From contig JASANH010000606.1 in NCBI GenBank assembly GCA_030248295.1, forward strand, positions 1,550,001 to 1,614,000: 64,000 nucleotides of DNA. Reading direction: 5' to 3'. Shown here in pieces: positions 38,452 to 53,508 of the stretch. A program made the translations under genes and the position numbers. The notes below the pieces were generated by a model that was not told the origin of the DNA, searched no databases, and was given only the letters and a program-made list of their open reading frames with translations. The DNA is from Mesodorylaimus sp. YZB2_4. Lineage: Eukaryota; Nematoda; Enoplea; Dorylaimida; Dorylaimidae. Each line of letters begins with the position of its first letter. Position 1 is the first letter of the stretch.

Positions 38452-39544
38452 CTACCCAGAATCGGCCAAGCGTTGCAAAGTTTTTCGTAAGCCAGGTTCA
38501 GCCAAATCCAATGGAGATTTCTCGGCCTGAAAAGAGAGTAAATCATTGAAATTTTGCTAAAACATGACGCAGACTTCAGAAATTCAATCTACGATTATCT
38601 TTTAATTACAATCTAACCCATTCTACACACACTTAGCCCAAGGAGAAGCATATAACAGAAACGTACGAACCTTGTTCAACAAATCGAAACGAGCGCCACG
38701 TTTGACAAGCATAACTGCTTCGTCATGACGGCCTTCCTCGCAAGCGACGTGACTAAAAGGAGCAAACGTCAGCTCCACTAAATTATGAAAAGACCAGGAC
38801 CTACAGCGGGGAATTCCCTTCTGAATCCGTTAAATTGACTTGACATTGCGGAAACGAGATTAGGTAGCCAACCATTTTCGTGTTACCCTTTGATGCGGCA
38901 CGATGCAATGGGGTGCTTCGAAGATGATCTTGTGCATTGATATCAGCTTCGTGTTCCAACAACAACTTCGCAATCTGCAACGGACATGGATGTGAAGTGA
39001 GTCTGGAAATGATGCAGTGAGACACACCTCCATATGTCCCTTAGAAGCTGCGTAGTGAAGAGGGGTCTGCTTCGTAGAATTTTGGGCAGTGGCATCTGCA
39101 CCGCATTCAAGTAGATGACGCACGATGTCGGTTCGTCCAGCCGATGCGGCGATCATGAGCGGCGTCCATCCAGACTACGAAAACATAAATTATCATAACT
39201 GTAAGACGTCATCACCTAGATTTAAATCTCTTACATCATCTTCATCGTCAAGATGACCAGCCTTTTCCAACAAGAATGTCACCATCTCCGTGTGACCACC
39301 AGCGCATGCCCAGTGCAGAGGAATCCGACCAGCCTGAAATCAAAGGGCCATTATTGTAGCATCGATGTCCGCCCAGCAACAGACAAAATGACGAAACAGC
39401 CCATCTCTAACAGTCAGATAATTACGCACCGTTATTACTTACGTCGTCCTTTACAGACGCCAAGGCCCCGTCAGCCATGATCTTATCTTTGACTTCCACT
39501 GTTTTTCCATCGTATGCCAATGACGATATTTCCACGCTCGACAT
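38452..39544 (-). CDS. PSMD10: gankyrin, 26S proteasome non-ATPase regulatory subunit 10
   Basis: Six exons on the minus strand (39443-39544, 39235-39333, 39028-39174, 38805-38974, 38671-38752, 38452-38526) give 224 residues (human 226). It is built almost wholly of ankyrin repeats: RIPLHWACAGGHTEMVTFLL, GWTPLMIAASAGRTDIVRHL, QTPLHYAASKGHMEV, STPLHRAASKGNTKMVGYL, and a last pair with HVACEEGRHDEAVML and KSPLDLAEPGL. The repeat number and the DSEGNSPLHVACEE stretch are those of gankyrin/PSMD10. Gankyrin is a chaperone for assembly of the 19S proteasome base (binds the Rpt3 ATPase). The Met at 39544 gives the family N-terminus; an in-frame upstream Met at 39631 would add 29 residues. Confidence 0.9.
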
Positions 39545-40049
39545 TATTCCACGCTGATTAGTAATTAAATACGTATTTACTGCTTTCGTCTGATCCGTTT
39601 CGTCCAAAATGACAAAGCTTCTCTTGACCACTTGCGAAATTCTAGATAAAAGTCGTGGACAAAACAGACAATTTATTGTCCATTGTGGTAAAGTGCTTTA
39701 CACTAAACTGAACGCTGACTGGTTATTCTCGCTCCGCCCATCGTTGAGTATTTCTCACTTGTTAATGTCTACGTAAGGCTCGCTTGAAAATATGGCATTT
39801 TTCGTTGGTTCATCGTCTTTTACGGCTAAAAGTTTTTTTACGTGAAGTACGTCTAAGAAAGAGAGCGTTTTCAAAAATCTAATCTGCTGCTTTTATAACA
39901 GAGTGAGGAATAGTCGATTGCGGGATGTCTATAAAAGGGAACTTCTTGATAGCAGCCTTAATCGATTTGAAAAACAGCGATTAATTAGCCCTGTTATTTT
40001 CAGCAAATTTCTGGGCTTAACGGCTGTTCACTATTTCCATTTACGCGGC
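39545..40049. other. shared divergent promoter region, PSMD10 / zinc-finger gene
   Basis: 505 bp between head-to-head start codons. The frame of the zinc-finger gene stays open upstream to about 39903 but contains no ATG, so this is taken as 5' UTR. TTTTCAG at about 40003 could be a splice acceptor of an upstream leader exon. Confidence 0.5.
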
Positions 40050-43000
40050 ATGGAATCGACAGAGAAGGAGCAGGCGGATTCAAGCGATAGCGTGCAGGAA
40101 ATTTCAGCGTTGGACGATTCGTCGATCCTCGTAGAAATGGCCGACCAAACAGGGACAAGCGTCGACGCGTCGTCGAATGAAATAGCCATCACGACTCAAG
40201 ACAATAAAATTAATAACGAGGCTGAGCAAACAGGGCATAGTCAAGTCGATAGGCCTATCGTATTCCCGGACAAACCAAATGAGTTGTCGAAGGAATGCGC
40301 GACTGTTGCAATCGAAAAAGATATTTTGACGACGGAACCGCGGGGATTAACGATCGATGAAGAAAAACAGTTGCATGATGTGCGAGGAAGGACAGTAGAA
40401 ACTGCCGAACGGCTGCCCGAATCAGCTCAGGACGAGGTGACAAGTGTCGTGTCTGACGCAGGCTCGTTATCTGACGATCAGCAGCAGCAACTGCCCGATG
40501 TCGGGGTAAGTCGTTCTTCCTTTTATACCGATGTTTTGATTTCGATTCGGGTTGATCATTGTCGTCTCTTGTACTCCTTTGTTTTTCAGACTGCTGTGCA
40601 TGATGAAGACAGACTATATGCCTTTGTAACACTGCCTCCTTTTAGGTTGTTAATCACGATGACGACGAAGTGATTGTTGTTGAATCTCGTGTCAACGCAG
40701 TACCAAATATCGCTTACTCTCTGGCACCAGCTGGCGGCTCAGTATGTCTGCCTGAAAATGTAAGTAAATTTTTTGGTGTAGTCATCACTGAACTGGGAGA
40801 TGCATCACGCTCATTGTATATTTAGACTGATCGTGAGCTCGCTCTTCCTCAGCTGCTGAAATCCGTCACCGTGCATTCGAGTGAATCTGGAAGTTCAGCA
40901 TCTCCGGCTTTACTCGGTGCGAGCAACCAGCAGGACAGTGAATCTGTTACCACGCCAGCGGCTTCAGTTTTGAAAGCGCTGGCGGCCAGTCAAGTCGCAA
41001 CTATTGGAAATACTCCCAAGCTGGCTCGACCATTGGTGTCCTTGCAAAGCCCCTCTGGATCTGGTTTACGAGCAATAGCACCCGCACCGATGCAACCATC
41101 GACACCAGTTGCGGCAACGACGGTAATGGCAGTGCAACCGCAGCAGACTAGTGGCCGACAGTTGCTGCCAAAACCTGTCGGCGTAGTTAATGCTAGTGTT
41201 TTGAATGCGACAGCCGCCTCACGATCTTTGCAGCAACAGAAAGCTCAAAGTAAGAGTATGTTGAAAATTTGAGGTGATCTTGAATCTAGACTAAGGGAGC
41301 CCTGAATCAAATGGATGTCTTGTAGCATAGCATAGCTGAACCGCTTCTTTGCAGCGCCACCAAACACGTCAGCATTGCCGATTGGCGGAACTCCTCTCAA
41401 GAATACGCCGGTTCAACAAGATGGCGTGCCGTCGTATTTGAAATCTGTTCTTACTCCAGCCAGTGTTCTACTCTATCATCGGGATATTCCGCTGAAGGAA
41501 TACGAATTCTCGACACCAGACGGGGGATATCAATGCGAGGAATGCGGGGATACATTCACCCTCAAGAGCTGCCTTGAGTTCCATCTTCAACGTCGCAGCA
41601 TGATCATCGAATCAAACTGCTTGGTATGCCGACAGCCGTTGGTATTTTTCAACAAATGCGTTTATTACGGGCACATTCGACAACATTCGGGAACACAACG
41701 CCAAGTTGGGAACATGGTCATGCGAAACGTAAATGTAAAGCCCATTACGTGGAATATGATGGTGTTGGCATTCGAAGACACGGCGTTTAAACGAATGTCA
41801 GATATTGATGAATTTTTCAAGTTCGAGACGGGCAAGCCAATGCTGACGATCCACGTGGACGAGGCTGGCGATGATTGTATGCTCGCGGAGGAATCGGTGA
41901 GCTCGAGCGAAGAATGTAGCAGGAATAAGGCTGCAGTTGCGGCCAGCTCGCTGGCCGTCAAGTTGTTTAATGCTGCCAATGGGACGGAGCATCAAAGCAA
42001 TTGTAGAATGCGCTGCAGCGAATGCAGCTTGGAATTTGCCAACTCCTCTTACCTACGACAACACTTTATGTACAATTTGCCGCCCAATCAGAAACAGCTG
42101 ATCTGTTCGACTTGTCAAGCTGTATACTTTAGCCACTGCAGTTTCAAGGCCCATTCCCGCACGCATCCGAATCAAGCACCGTTCACGTGCCCAGAATGCG
42201 GAATAGTCGAGGCGACGAGCGACCTTTTAAATCGTCATGTATTAACGCATCAAAAGAACCCAACAGTCATGGACGCTTGGCGGTGTCAGAAGTGTCTGAC
42301 CTTCTACAGCAGCTGGGACGCCCTAATGGTTCACGTCAGCGCAACGCACTGCGACTCGTATTATCGCTGTCAGCATTGCCCAATGGCCTTCCAGTCGTCG
42401 CCGTTGTTCGAGCAGCATCTCTTGGAACGTCACGACAAGCGATGCAGTAGCATTCGGAGCGTCGATGCTCAGGTTTTGATGAAATGCTGCCACTGCGACA
42501 TGGTCTACGTGTCCCGAGAGCCTTTGCTGGATCACTTGAAGACGGCTCATTTTCATAAGCTGATGCCTTTCGTAGTTTATCGTTGCGCATTGTGCGGCCG
42601 ATTGATGGAGAACAAAGGCGGTCTGCTGGGGCATTTTCGGAATGTTCATCGATTGAATGTCGCGCCGTCCGACGTGTTTCCTGTCAAGATACAAGTTCAC
42701 GGACAGACGTCGACGAGTGGACGGAAATCAACATCGGAAAACGATAAGAACTCGTCTGATTCGGGAATGTTCACTTGCCCGCTGTGCCCGAATATGATGT
42801 TCAACAGTACGGCCACTATGAAGATGCATTTGAAAAGAAGCCACGCCGGGGCCAGCGACGCTGCTCCTAAGAAAGGAGGAAAAGGACCGTCGACGACTGC
42901 TGTGCCTGAACAATATCGCTGTCGGTTTTGTACGCTTAAATTCTCGACTACGGATGCATTATTGGAAGACGGGAGACGTCACTTGCGCAGCGGGACCAGC

Positions 43001-43765
43001 GTGTGCTTATTGTGTCAAAACAACGATTGCGGCTCACAAACGTTATTGGGTCAGCATTTACAGCGGCATATTGAACTGCAACGGGATCGTACACCAAGGC
43101 AAACGAGGTTCGAGTGCGAAAAGCATTGTGAACGGGTATTTTCAAACGCCATCGAAGCTTTAGCACATTTGCGCCAAGTTCATTTTTTGTCGCCGCTTCG
43201 TTGCTTCACTTGCAACATCGACTTCATGACTGAAGAACAATTGCGACAGCATTCGCATAAGCAAGGGAAAGAATTGGCTCCGAATATCCTAGCACCACCT
43301 GCTTCTTCGCAGGAAGTAACTTCGATCAGCCAGGTCGGCGAGCAACGGAAGCGAAGCATCGAAACTCCAGCCTCGGAAGCCCCACCAGCCACGAAACAAC
43401 GAAGCGAAAGTTCGACCGATTCTACAAATACAATCCGTTGCAACAAATGCGGAGTATGGTTTCAAGATGTTGAGAGCATGCGTGCTCATGCCGTCACGCA
43501 CAAGGAAAGTAAATATTATCTCTGTTTGGAATGTGGTCTCAGTTTCGCGGCCACATCGTCTTTGGGCCGTCATCTCATTATCGCCCATAAAATCTCCAAT
43601 GTGGATAAGTATCTGCAAGATTATCCCGATTCGAATCCGGATAAGCCCAGCGAATTGGAGTGTGCTGTATGTCATCTGGAATTCCCGTCGAAATCGTTAT
43701 TGGATTCGCATGTCCGCACTCATGGCTTATTGTTCTTGAAAACGAAAGCGCGCCCGAGTTTGTGA
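40050..43765 (+). CDS. multi-C2H2 zinc-finger protein, ZNF532/592/687-like
   Basis: Four exons (40050-40505, 40646-40759, 40826-41249, 41355-43765) encode 1134 residues. The first 330 residues are acidic, then Ser/Ala/Pro-rich and without domains. The large last exon carries about 17 C2H2 or C2H2-like fingers, from YQCEECGDTFTLKSCLEFH to LECAVCHLEFPSKSLLDSH. The first two are unusual: CLEFHLQRRSMI then CLVCRQPLVFFNKCVYYGH. That RRS...C..C...LVFFNKC pair is the hallmark I recall from the ZNF532/ZNF592/ZNF687 family, whose members work with ZMYND8 in the Z3 transcription complex. Fingers are separated by irregular linkers rather than TGEKP, as in that family. Likely nuclear; the exact orthology is inferred. 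Confidence 0.8.
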
Positions 43766-44417
43766 AAAGGAATGGGCTATTTTTTATGCGTGTTCATTGT
43801 TTTCATTTATTCTCAAAGGAGCTGCCAGTCTGATAGTTCGATTGCTTTGTGGATAGCTACTATTTTTTGTTTGACTTTTTCCTGACTGGACATTATTCAT
43901 TTGCAGTTTTGTTTTTCCTTATTTGTAAGTATCCGATCAAGTTTTTGAAGTTTTGACTGGTTGTAGCAGGCCGTGAGGTGGGAAGGTTTATAAAGGGGCT
44001 TCAGCCGATAAGGTACAGTGCATGCATGGAGCAAAAGAACTGGGACGTCCAACGGGCTGTGCATTGCTGTTTACTGGGCTTATCAATCATTGACGTCAAG
44101 ACGAAATAGGATACGTTGAACGGGTATAGGGAACGAAGTAGGGTAGACCTCGGGTGCATGTGGAAACGTCTAGAAGAGACAACTTGGATTTGCAAGTCGA
44201 TTGAAAGGAAGGAAATGAGGTAAGTGTATCGGTCTTGCGATTAGCAGTGGCAAGCTAGGAGACCAGTGCCAGGACATGCACGGCAGATAGAAGATCAAAA
44301 GAGAGCCCAGTACTCAACCAAGTGAGCTTACACTCGACATGAGCTACATAAGAGTCGATGCGAGATGAGTGATATGCCCAGGCCAGGCCAGGTAAATTAC
44401 ACGTGTTTTCGGGCAGC
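43766..44417. other. intergenic, upstream of PLP enzyme gene
   Basis: The first coding exon with the start Met of the next gene should lie here or slightly upstream, but I could not identify it with a donor of the correct phase. No repeat recognised. Confidence 0.4.
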
Positions 44418-46589
<2,172 letters not shown>

Positions 46590-46645
46590 GCGGTTACAGT
46601 TACAGTATGCCAGGGTGCGATGCGGACACAAATGCAAGTCCCTGA

Positions 46646-46651
46646 AATAAA
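46646..46651 (+). terminator. poly(A) signal of the PLP-enzyme gene
   Basis: AATAAA 57 bp after the stop codon at 46589, in the gene's sense. Confidence 0.7.
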
Positions 46652-49458
46652 AGAAAAATGTGAAGGTGACATGGCGCCTGACCAACACGGAGTGATCGAC
46701 CGATGCCACTGCAGTAAGAGCCGCTGTTCTTAGCTTTGGTAACCTAGCTTTATGACGAACCAAATACTCTCATACAGCTAGATAACCAAAGAAAAAGACA
46801 GCGCCATGTAAACCAGCCGTATGAAGTCGACCATAACTGGAGACCTGGAAAAACGAGGAAGCACACGGTTAGTGCACAGGTGAAATGACTAAGCAAATGC
46901 GGGATGGGAGGAAACCGGAGGGGCCCGCTTTATTTAGCAAACTGTTCAAATTTGGGCAAATTTTCCAGTCTAGTCACCCTTTTCGTGAACGGTCTATACC
47001 AACTTTTGTACACTGCAGCAATGCGGAGACGCGTGAGTGTAGACCACCAGTTCAGTAAATTCGACAACAGATGTTCACTCAAAAGATTTTCCCGCACTTT
47101 GGGGCCTCGTAAAATCTTTTCTGGTTGTAGGCGGACACAAAGTTACAACACATTTCACATTTTGACCATTGAACAGATGCTCAACGAGGGGGAAATTTCT
47201 TTTCACTCAGTTCAAAACTTGGCGATTCGAAATTGGACGGCATGGAAAAACAGCACAAGGAAAGACGTCCTTTTTTGGCTGCGCTCACACACGAAGAAAG
47301 GCAGAGAATGGAAGACGGTGGCCTCCATGCATGTGCGAAGAGGTGAAAAAGAAACCGGTACTAGTAAATGAAGAATTTGGGTCACCCTACATGAACGCAA
47401 GTTCCGTAAATTGGTACCAGACTACTGAGGGACAAGACGTTTTTGGCACTTTCACTAGTCCCAAGGGCTAGGCAGTCCAAAAACGAGCGTTAGCGCTACT
47501 GTGGTACAGTAAGTTTGTGAAAAACGAAAAAACTCTTGGGAGCAAAATGAAAGGTTAGGAGAAGTATTTTTGGGGGATTCGCAACAGATACAGAGAGAAC
47601 CCAGTTTTAGTAATGCCTGATTCCGACCACTCACCCCCTGCCTCAGAACTTAGTGGCACTGAAAGAGACTACAGTTTTGGACGTGAACGTAAAACAAAAC
47701 GTTGCTTACTGAAACAACAAGCCCAGGCGTCGGGCTTGTACAAAATTGAGAAGTGAAGCGAGTTTGCACAGGGCGCGGGAGTAGGCAGATAAGCAGACAC
47801 GTAACAGTCGACATTCGATAGGGCTCAACCGTCCGCCTCCGAGCTGCCTGCCCATTTGAAATGACTACCCGCTCAGGTACGATAACAGGTAGGAGAGTGG
47901 AAGGTTGGCCGGGCGTATTTCGTTATCGCTCACAGCACAGTATCGATATCTCGCGTGCCCGGCACGATGACGCGTTTGAGTCGAGGCCGGTAAGAAGAGA
48001 CGAAAGTGCAGCACGCCACAGTTTTTAGCCCTCTGTACAGTATACGAGGTACGAGTGGAGAGGAATGGGCAACAAATTTGGCCCCGGGGCATTCGGTCGA
48101 GGCGCCGTCTACGGGCCGCCTTCCATCTTAGGCGGGTATAATTCGTCAAATCTATCTTAGCGGCAGTGTCTATTTGGATCATTGGAATATGCATTGACAA
48201 GCGGCCCCCGTCGACAACGTCCTCGTTTCGGGTCACCGACATACGCACGATAACAACGACGCCGACCGACCTCGACTCAACTGCGATCAGTATCTTCATA
48301 GACCCATCCTTGTATGGAAGAAGACGAAACCTTATTTACCTAAACGGTCGACACGAGACTATGAAACCGGACGGGCAGCATTTTTGTCATTGAAAGAGAC
48401 GGAACGAAGGCGTTTACCAAACGAGCAACGCCGACCCCGTCTCTCCGTTTATGAACAGAGAAAAACCATACCAAGCCACGGGTTACGGTAACCGTCTCCA
48501 GGACAACCAGCTGAGGCACACGTTTGGGCATCGACTCGGTTGGACTAAAGTTTGGAAAACAGTAAAATGACAATCACGCGGACGCCGCTTTTTTGGTCCT
48601 CACTAAACGAACTGACATAGCAAAACAAGAAATGCCCGATCCAAACAATTTCCCAAACTCCCTTGCCGCCAAGATTTGAATTCGAGCTCAAGATGATTTC
48701 CGTTCGCCGAAGGAAAGTTTGTCAGCCGGCTGTCGCTGAACCGCTCCTACTTTTATTGCCGACACAATTGCCCTTGGTCTGGCAGACAGCCTAGGACATG
48801 CAGTCCGTAGCTTGGGCCTACACTGTATTCATCATCGAACACTCCCTCCCGTGATTGAGCGACGTCGCAAATAAAGCTGCTTGTGAAAGGCAAGGGCGCG
48901 GCAGAGCGGAACCGCCAAGGTGGCTTTGTCCCACGCATAACTTGACTCGATGCATTCATCCCATTATACATTTCAAATCAGTGACCCTGAAAACAGAAAG
49001 TGATATTTCATTGAGAAAGTTTAAAACAGAAATGAATGCGAGGGCAGGTGCATGCAAGACCAAACAGCCTGGCCATTCACGGTACCAAAGAAACCAAAGA
49101 AAACCAGCGCGCACTGTGATTCAATAAACGCGCGGTGGTTAGATGAAAAAAGGTGGTGGCCTACCTGCAAGTGTCCTAATAGGGTCATGGTTAAGTCAGC
49201 CTGTCTGAAGCTAATGCGAAGGGTGATCTTCTCATTTTATGACAGAACAAATGTGCAGCACGAAGTTCAGACCTCAAGTCACATCCAGATTGTGATGACT
49301 GCCAACTGAAATCGCCTACTTCACCGCTACTGACTTCGGGCTGCTGCAGGCATAGTGCTTATCAGAGGATTCATGTTCATGCCCAAATTTTACCACATCA
49401 CCAAACGCTTATGCGCACTCGAGGGTGTAGGGCCACACTACATACGAAACGATTTCCT

Positions 49459-49537
49459 GGACCGCGCGTCGAACACTCGCCCCTAACTGCGCACTTGGCG
49501 TGAGAGGTAGAAGCCTAACCCACCAGGCCACGGTCCC
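49459..49537 (-). repeat. tRNA-Glu(CTC)-like SINE head or tRNA pseudogene
   Basis: Read on the minus strand from 49537, the sequence has a near-consensus A box TGGCCTGGTGGG, then TTAGGC closing a 4-bp D stem (GCCT/AGGC). Next is CTCTCAC, identical to the tRNA-Glu anticodon loop with anticodon CTC, and GTTCGACGCG at the B-box place. GGACCGT at the 5' end pairs with GCGGTCC at 49459-49465. The anticodon and T stems do not close and there is no nearby T-run, so it is not an intact tRNA. Confidence 0.55.
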
Positions 49538-50645
49538 AGGACTAGCTTTTGACCGTGGCTTTAATGGTTATGGTGCAGAGAGCTCTCACTCATCGTCTGA
49601 CCCATGTGAAGCCAGCCGACCAGCCGCTTCATCGAGCGACCCTGTTTTATGGGGTAGTGTGATACTTTCAATTTTTCTCAACCATCTCTCCATCCTCTTC
49701 ATGTATGACGCCATTTAAGCTAATGCTAGAAGTGAAGGATTGAGATGAGACTGCAGAGGCTGCCTGCTCCGTGCAGAGTATCGATTGCCAGTCGAGCCTC
49801 TACAAGACGTCCAATTTGCTTTTTTTCATTTCCTCAATATTCTGATTTTGCACGCAATAAGCTGGTGTAAGAAGAAGGGAGGAGGCATTCCAGCACCTAA
49901 AATGGTGTACATATCTGAATTTTTGTGAGTCCAACAAATTCTAAATGCAGAACTCGTGGTTGTGCTCCTGTTGATTGAAGGACTGGGTACGAACACTTGC
50001 AAATCAAGAATAGACGTCTTATGTGTACATGAAAGTCTTCTGAAATCAGGATTCCTGACGACCGTGAGTCCCAAGCAGCTGAAAGGAGCTACTTTGGTGA
50101 GGCAGATAGCAACGAGTTTTGTCCCATAAACAGAGCAGTACTTCGCGCCGATAGATGACCAGGTTGTTTGCTGTCCTTGAGCATCCTCTGCCCTGAGCTC
50201 ATCGTCAGTCTCCTTCGTCACTTCTACCATGCGGAAATCCTTGTGATGTCTGCCTTGTGTTAGACCTCGCCTGGTCTGGGGTCCACCACCGTGTTCTTTG
50301 CGGTTCTTCAACTCCAGCTCATCCCATCTACGATCTGGAAAAGCCAGCTCGACCAAAAATAAAACAGAACCTACTCTCTTGTGTAGCCAATTAACGCGTG
50401 ACAAGCTCGACCGTCAGATGGTTCTGTTTCTTCTTCTTCAGAAAAGGCCTTTTACGAACTCGATACGATTCAGTTCTGCTCGTCCTCCTGCACGATTCCA
50501 TGCACTTTCCAGGACTGTGCAACCAAGTATGCAGGAATTTTGTTTGACAAATTTGCAGATCCAATCGATAAGCTAGTAGCTCGGACAAATGGTCCGCGAG
50601 AAAGTTAGGATGCCGCCTGTCAAGCTGCCTGGATTTCTCGAAATT

Positions 50646-50729
50646 CAGGCTGGGGCCACTTCAGACCCAGGGCCAAGGGGAAGTACAGTACTGTACGGAA
50701 TGAAGTGACGTCTGGGCCCCCCCAGCCTG
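50646..50729. repeat. inverted-repeat segment with a central palindrome
   Basis: CAGGCTGGGG (50646) is answered by CCCCAGCCTG (ending 50729). Near the middle, GTACAGTACTGTAC (50683-50696) is a perfect 14-bp palindrome. This could be a small foldback element or a local hairpin. No coding. Confidence 0.5.
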
Positions 50730-52245
50730 GTGCACCCCAGACCCCAGGCAAAGTGCGACTGAGCCTTCACCACCACATCCATCCCATGTCATAGTGTTTA
50801 GTACAAATTTTATCTTCGGGGCTCGTTACGTGCAGTGTAATGTGCGCTATTGTAAAGCGTGATCTGGTAAAGCTGTAAAGCTCTTAGTGTCGAGGTTGCT
50901 CCTCTCTGTGCCCAGCCACGCCATACGGCAGCGGCACCCAACCGTCTTAGTCGGCTCCATACCTTGAGAACACTCGTGCCGTCTTGGTGTCACAGCATTC
51001 CCACAATCACATGCGGATAACGATAAAGTGGCCTGCATATTTCAGCTCGTGCGGCATTGCCTCGCCCAAGCTCTCTGATGATCGTTTGTGGCTTCCCCAA
51101 TTCCCCTTTTGATCGGGTTCTGAACTTGACCGCCTTTCCTTGATTTTGTGCTGAAATGCAGCTCCAAGCTGTTAGGTGTTCTGAAACCAGTCTGTCTTAA
51201 CTGACTCGATGATATCAGTGGTTTTGCAAAGCGCAGTGTCTAGGCCACAAGAGATAATGCGATATTGTTTTTGGTGTCACAGTGTCATTGATGTACGTCA
51301 TTTCTATTTGTAATAATGGAGGAGTTGGCACGTTGTGGCGACAGGTAGAAATCATTGCTCGCCAGGGCAGTCTTCGCCCTCGAATCATGAATGCTGGCAC
51401 CCTCCAACATGCTCTTGCCCTTAGTAGCCTCATTTCCAAAAAGAGCCAACTGGAAAAAGACGCCAGCTAGCTCACGATTAGATTTAATCAAGTCGATTGA
51501 TCGAGTATTTGTTCAGCCAATGAGTCGAATTCAACCAGCAGACATCCATCCCCATAACAGTTTCGAAAAATATGTTCAGAAACCCTTGCATTTCGCCACT
51601 TACTGCACCACCGGCCTTTGCTGTACAGTTCTGCAGCCAGGCTCAATTCTGAGCTTGAACCTTCATTAGGAAATAAAAATACTACCTTTTCATTTGGAAT
51701 TTATGTCTCGCTGCGTCAGCTCGTGACATTCCAAGTAAATTCACTGAAACTCAAATATCGCGCCATTATTTAGCTGGACGAGAATGTCGAGTATTGTAGC
51801 ATGTTTATCATGAGTGTTGCACGGACTATTGTATATAGTTTTCTTCTACCGTTGATTGAGGGAGATGAGGGAGATGCTTGTAGCACAAACACTTTTTGAA
51901 GATTTTTCAAAAAGTGCCTCCAGTGAAGAGTTACAGTATGCGAAAGCGAAAATTTATTTTGCACATATTCATGATTCTTTACAATCAAGCATATGAGAAA
52001 AGATTGTCAAAATTTGGACTTGACCTTAGAGGGTCCATCTGCTTAGGACCAGAAAAGGTTGTTTTTTAAATCTACCGCCGGAATGAAGCCATACTTGACG
52101 TACATTTTCAAAAAGTGCGAACTGGCGGGATTTGGAATCACATTTTCATTTTTATTCACGACACGATTATCCGATTTCCTGCCCTTCTTCATTGGCTTGT
52201 ACAGTATCTCCTTTTTTCAAAAATCAAGTTTTTGGAACTATTTTA

Positions 52246-53422
52246 ATGCCTGCCACTAAAAGTTTGTATCAAAGAAAAGAATCGCGGCCATATCCGACCG
52301 TCGAAGAACTGTACAAGTAAGTTTCATGAGGTCTTTCTTTTATTGTGCCTTCGTGTACGCCCACGTACTGTAAATCTTAGGAAAGCTCAACCATCGTATG
52401 CAAATGCTGGTGGATTTTTGGTAGAAGAAGACGATGTTAATAACGATAAGGACTCGCTTGACGCGAAATTTCGTGAAGCGGAAGAAAAATCAGGCGCTTC
52501 AACTTCCGCCTCTGCGAAATCAGCTAGTTCGGGCGAAATAGACGATGGATTGAATTTTTGTATTGACTGTAGCAAACCTTTTTTCGAGTCTTATCTGATG
52601 AAATACTTTGAACATCCTGTTTGCGACGAATGCAAGTGAGTGCAGCATTGACCAAATATGAGCTAGATCTAGGCCTACATCTTTCTGTGACGTGGGTTTG
52701 TCGGGGCAGTAATTCGGTGATGTACATCTTCTCTTAGACCTTCACTCGTCAATCTATGAGGCATCGGTCATCATTACTCCTGGTCCATTTTAGGGACCTC
52801 GACGAGAAGCATGCTCTGATCACCCGTACGGATGCAAAGAAAGAATTCTTACTTCAAGATTGCGACCTCAGTTCGAGGGAACCACCACTTCGATTCATAT
52901 CCAAGAAGAATCCGCACAATCCACGCTGGGGCGATATGAAACTGTATCTACGCCTGCAGGTACGTGCTTTCGGATAGTCACTTTGCATTGCGTTGTAGCG
53001 CCGGTCAGAGATTCCCCATCCCGAAGGATCATCGTGGACAACCCATATGATGTGATGTCCAACCCACGCCACGGCTGATTCTTCCAGATTATTTTTCAGG
53101 TCGAGAAACGAGCAGCCGAAGTTCACGGTTCGATTGATGTCGTCGAAGAAACAAAACAGGCCAGGGAAGAAAAACGCATTGAGCAAAAGCGGAAACGATT
53201 CCACAAGAAAATTATTGGTCAGTCCTTTTCTCAACTGTTGTTCTGTTCTATAAAACCTATTTCGTCTTAGAACTTCGAAAAACCGTTCGAAGCGATTTAT
53301 ATCACAAACCGATCGAAATTCACGAGCACCAGTTTGGCGAGGAGCACTACGATTCAAAAGAAGACAAATACTATCGGGAATGCTCAGTCTGTTCCCACAA
53401 GGATGTCTATGAAAAACTGTAG
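52246..53422 (+). CDS. XPA: DNA damage recognition/verification protein XPA
   Basis: Five exons (52246-52316, 52381-52635, 52794-52959, 53100-53217, 53271-53422) encode 253 residues. The hallmark four-cysteine zinc finger [24 protein letters not shown] lies in exon 2. It is followed by the DNA-binding core [19 protein letters not shown] and the [11 protein letters not shown] helix region, a long basic helix ([16 protein letters not shown]), and the C-terminal [21 protein letters not shown] block that in XPA contacts TFIIH. XPA verifies lesions and scaffolds nucleotide excision repair in the nucleus. The N-terminus is short, and Met 52246 is the first in frame. Its poly(A) signal AATAAA (53500-53505) lies just before the stop codon of the convergent FOG-like gene. 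Confidence 0.95.
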
Positions 53423-53499
53423 TTCGGTGATTTTTTGTCAGATGTTGCGCTCTATAGTACAATAAGCACATCAAGCACTTCACTTCACAACGCGTTCTA

Positions 53500-53505
53500 A
53501 ATAAA
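53500..53505 (+). terminator. XPA poly(A) signal abutting the FOG-like stop codon
   Basis: AATAAA lies 78 bp after the XPA stop and only 3 bp before the complement of the FOG-like stop codon (53509-53511). XPA transcripts cleaved 10-30 nt downstream would run antisense into the FOG-like coding region. Confidence 0.65.
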
Positions 53506-53508
53506 TGC

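Larger units (their letters stand above)
46590..52245. other. 5.7-kb gene-poor interval
   Basis: No exon set can be assembled here. Open frames of 155 codons (46904-47371, plus) and 192 codons (49826-50404, minus) have no recognisable motif or splice context. The interval holds a tRNA-Glu-like SINE head (49459-49537) and a palindromic segment (50646-50729). The remainder looks like ageing repeat-derived DNA and may contain unrecognised non-coding or lineage-specific genes. Confidence 0.5.

Noticed and set aside
41375-43765. Overlapping minus-strand frames within the zinc-finger exon
   Set aside because: Mirror frames of a long Cys/His-rich coding exon; the plus frame has about 17 regular fingers.
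46904-47371. 155-codon plus-strand open frame
   Set aside because: No domain or signal; no clear transcript structure.
49826-50404. 192-codon minus-strand open frame
   Set aside because: Composition and lack of motifs, splice context or repeats give no support for a protein; chance frame or decayed repeat.
46590-52245. CRISPR-like or satellite array in the gene-poor interval
   Set aside because: No regularly spaced direct repeats were found by eye.
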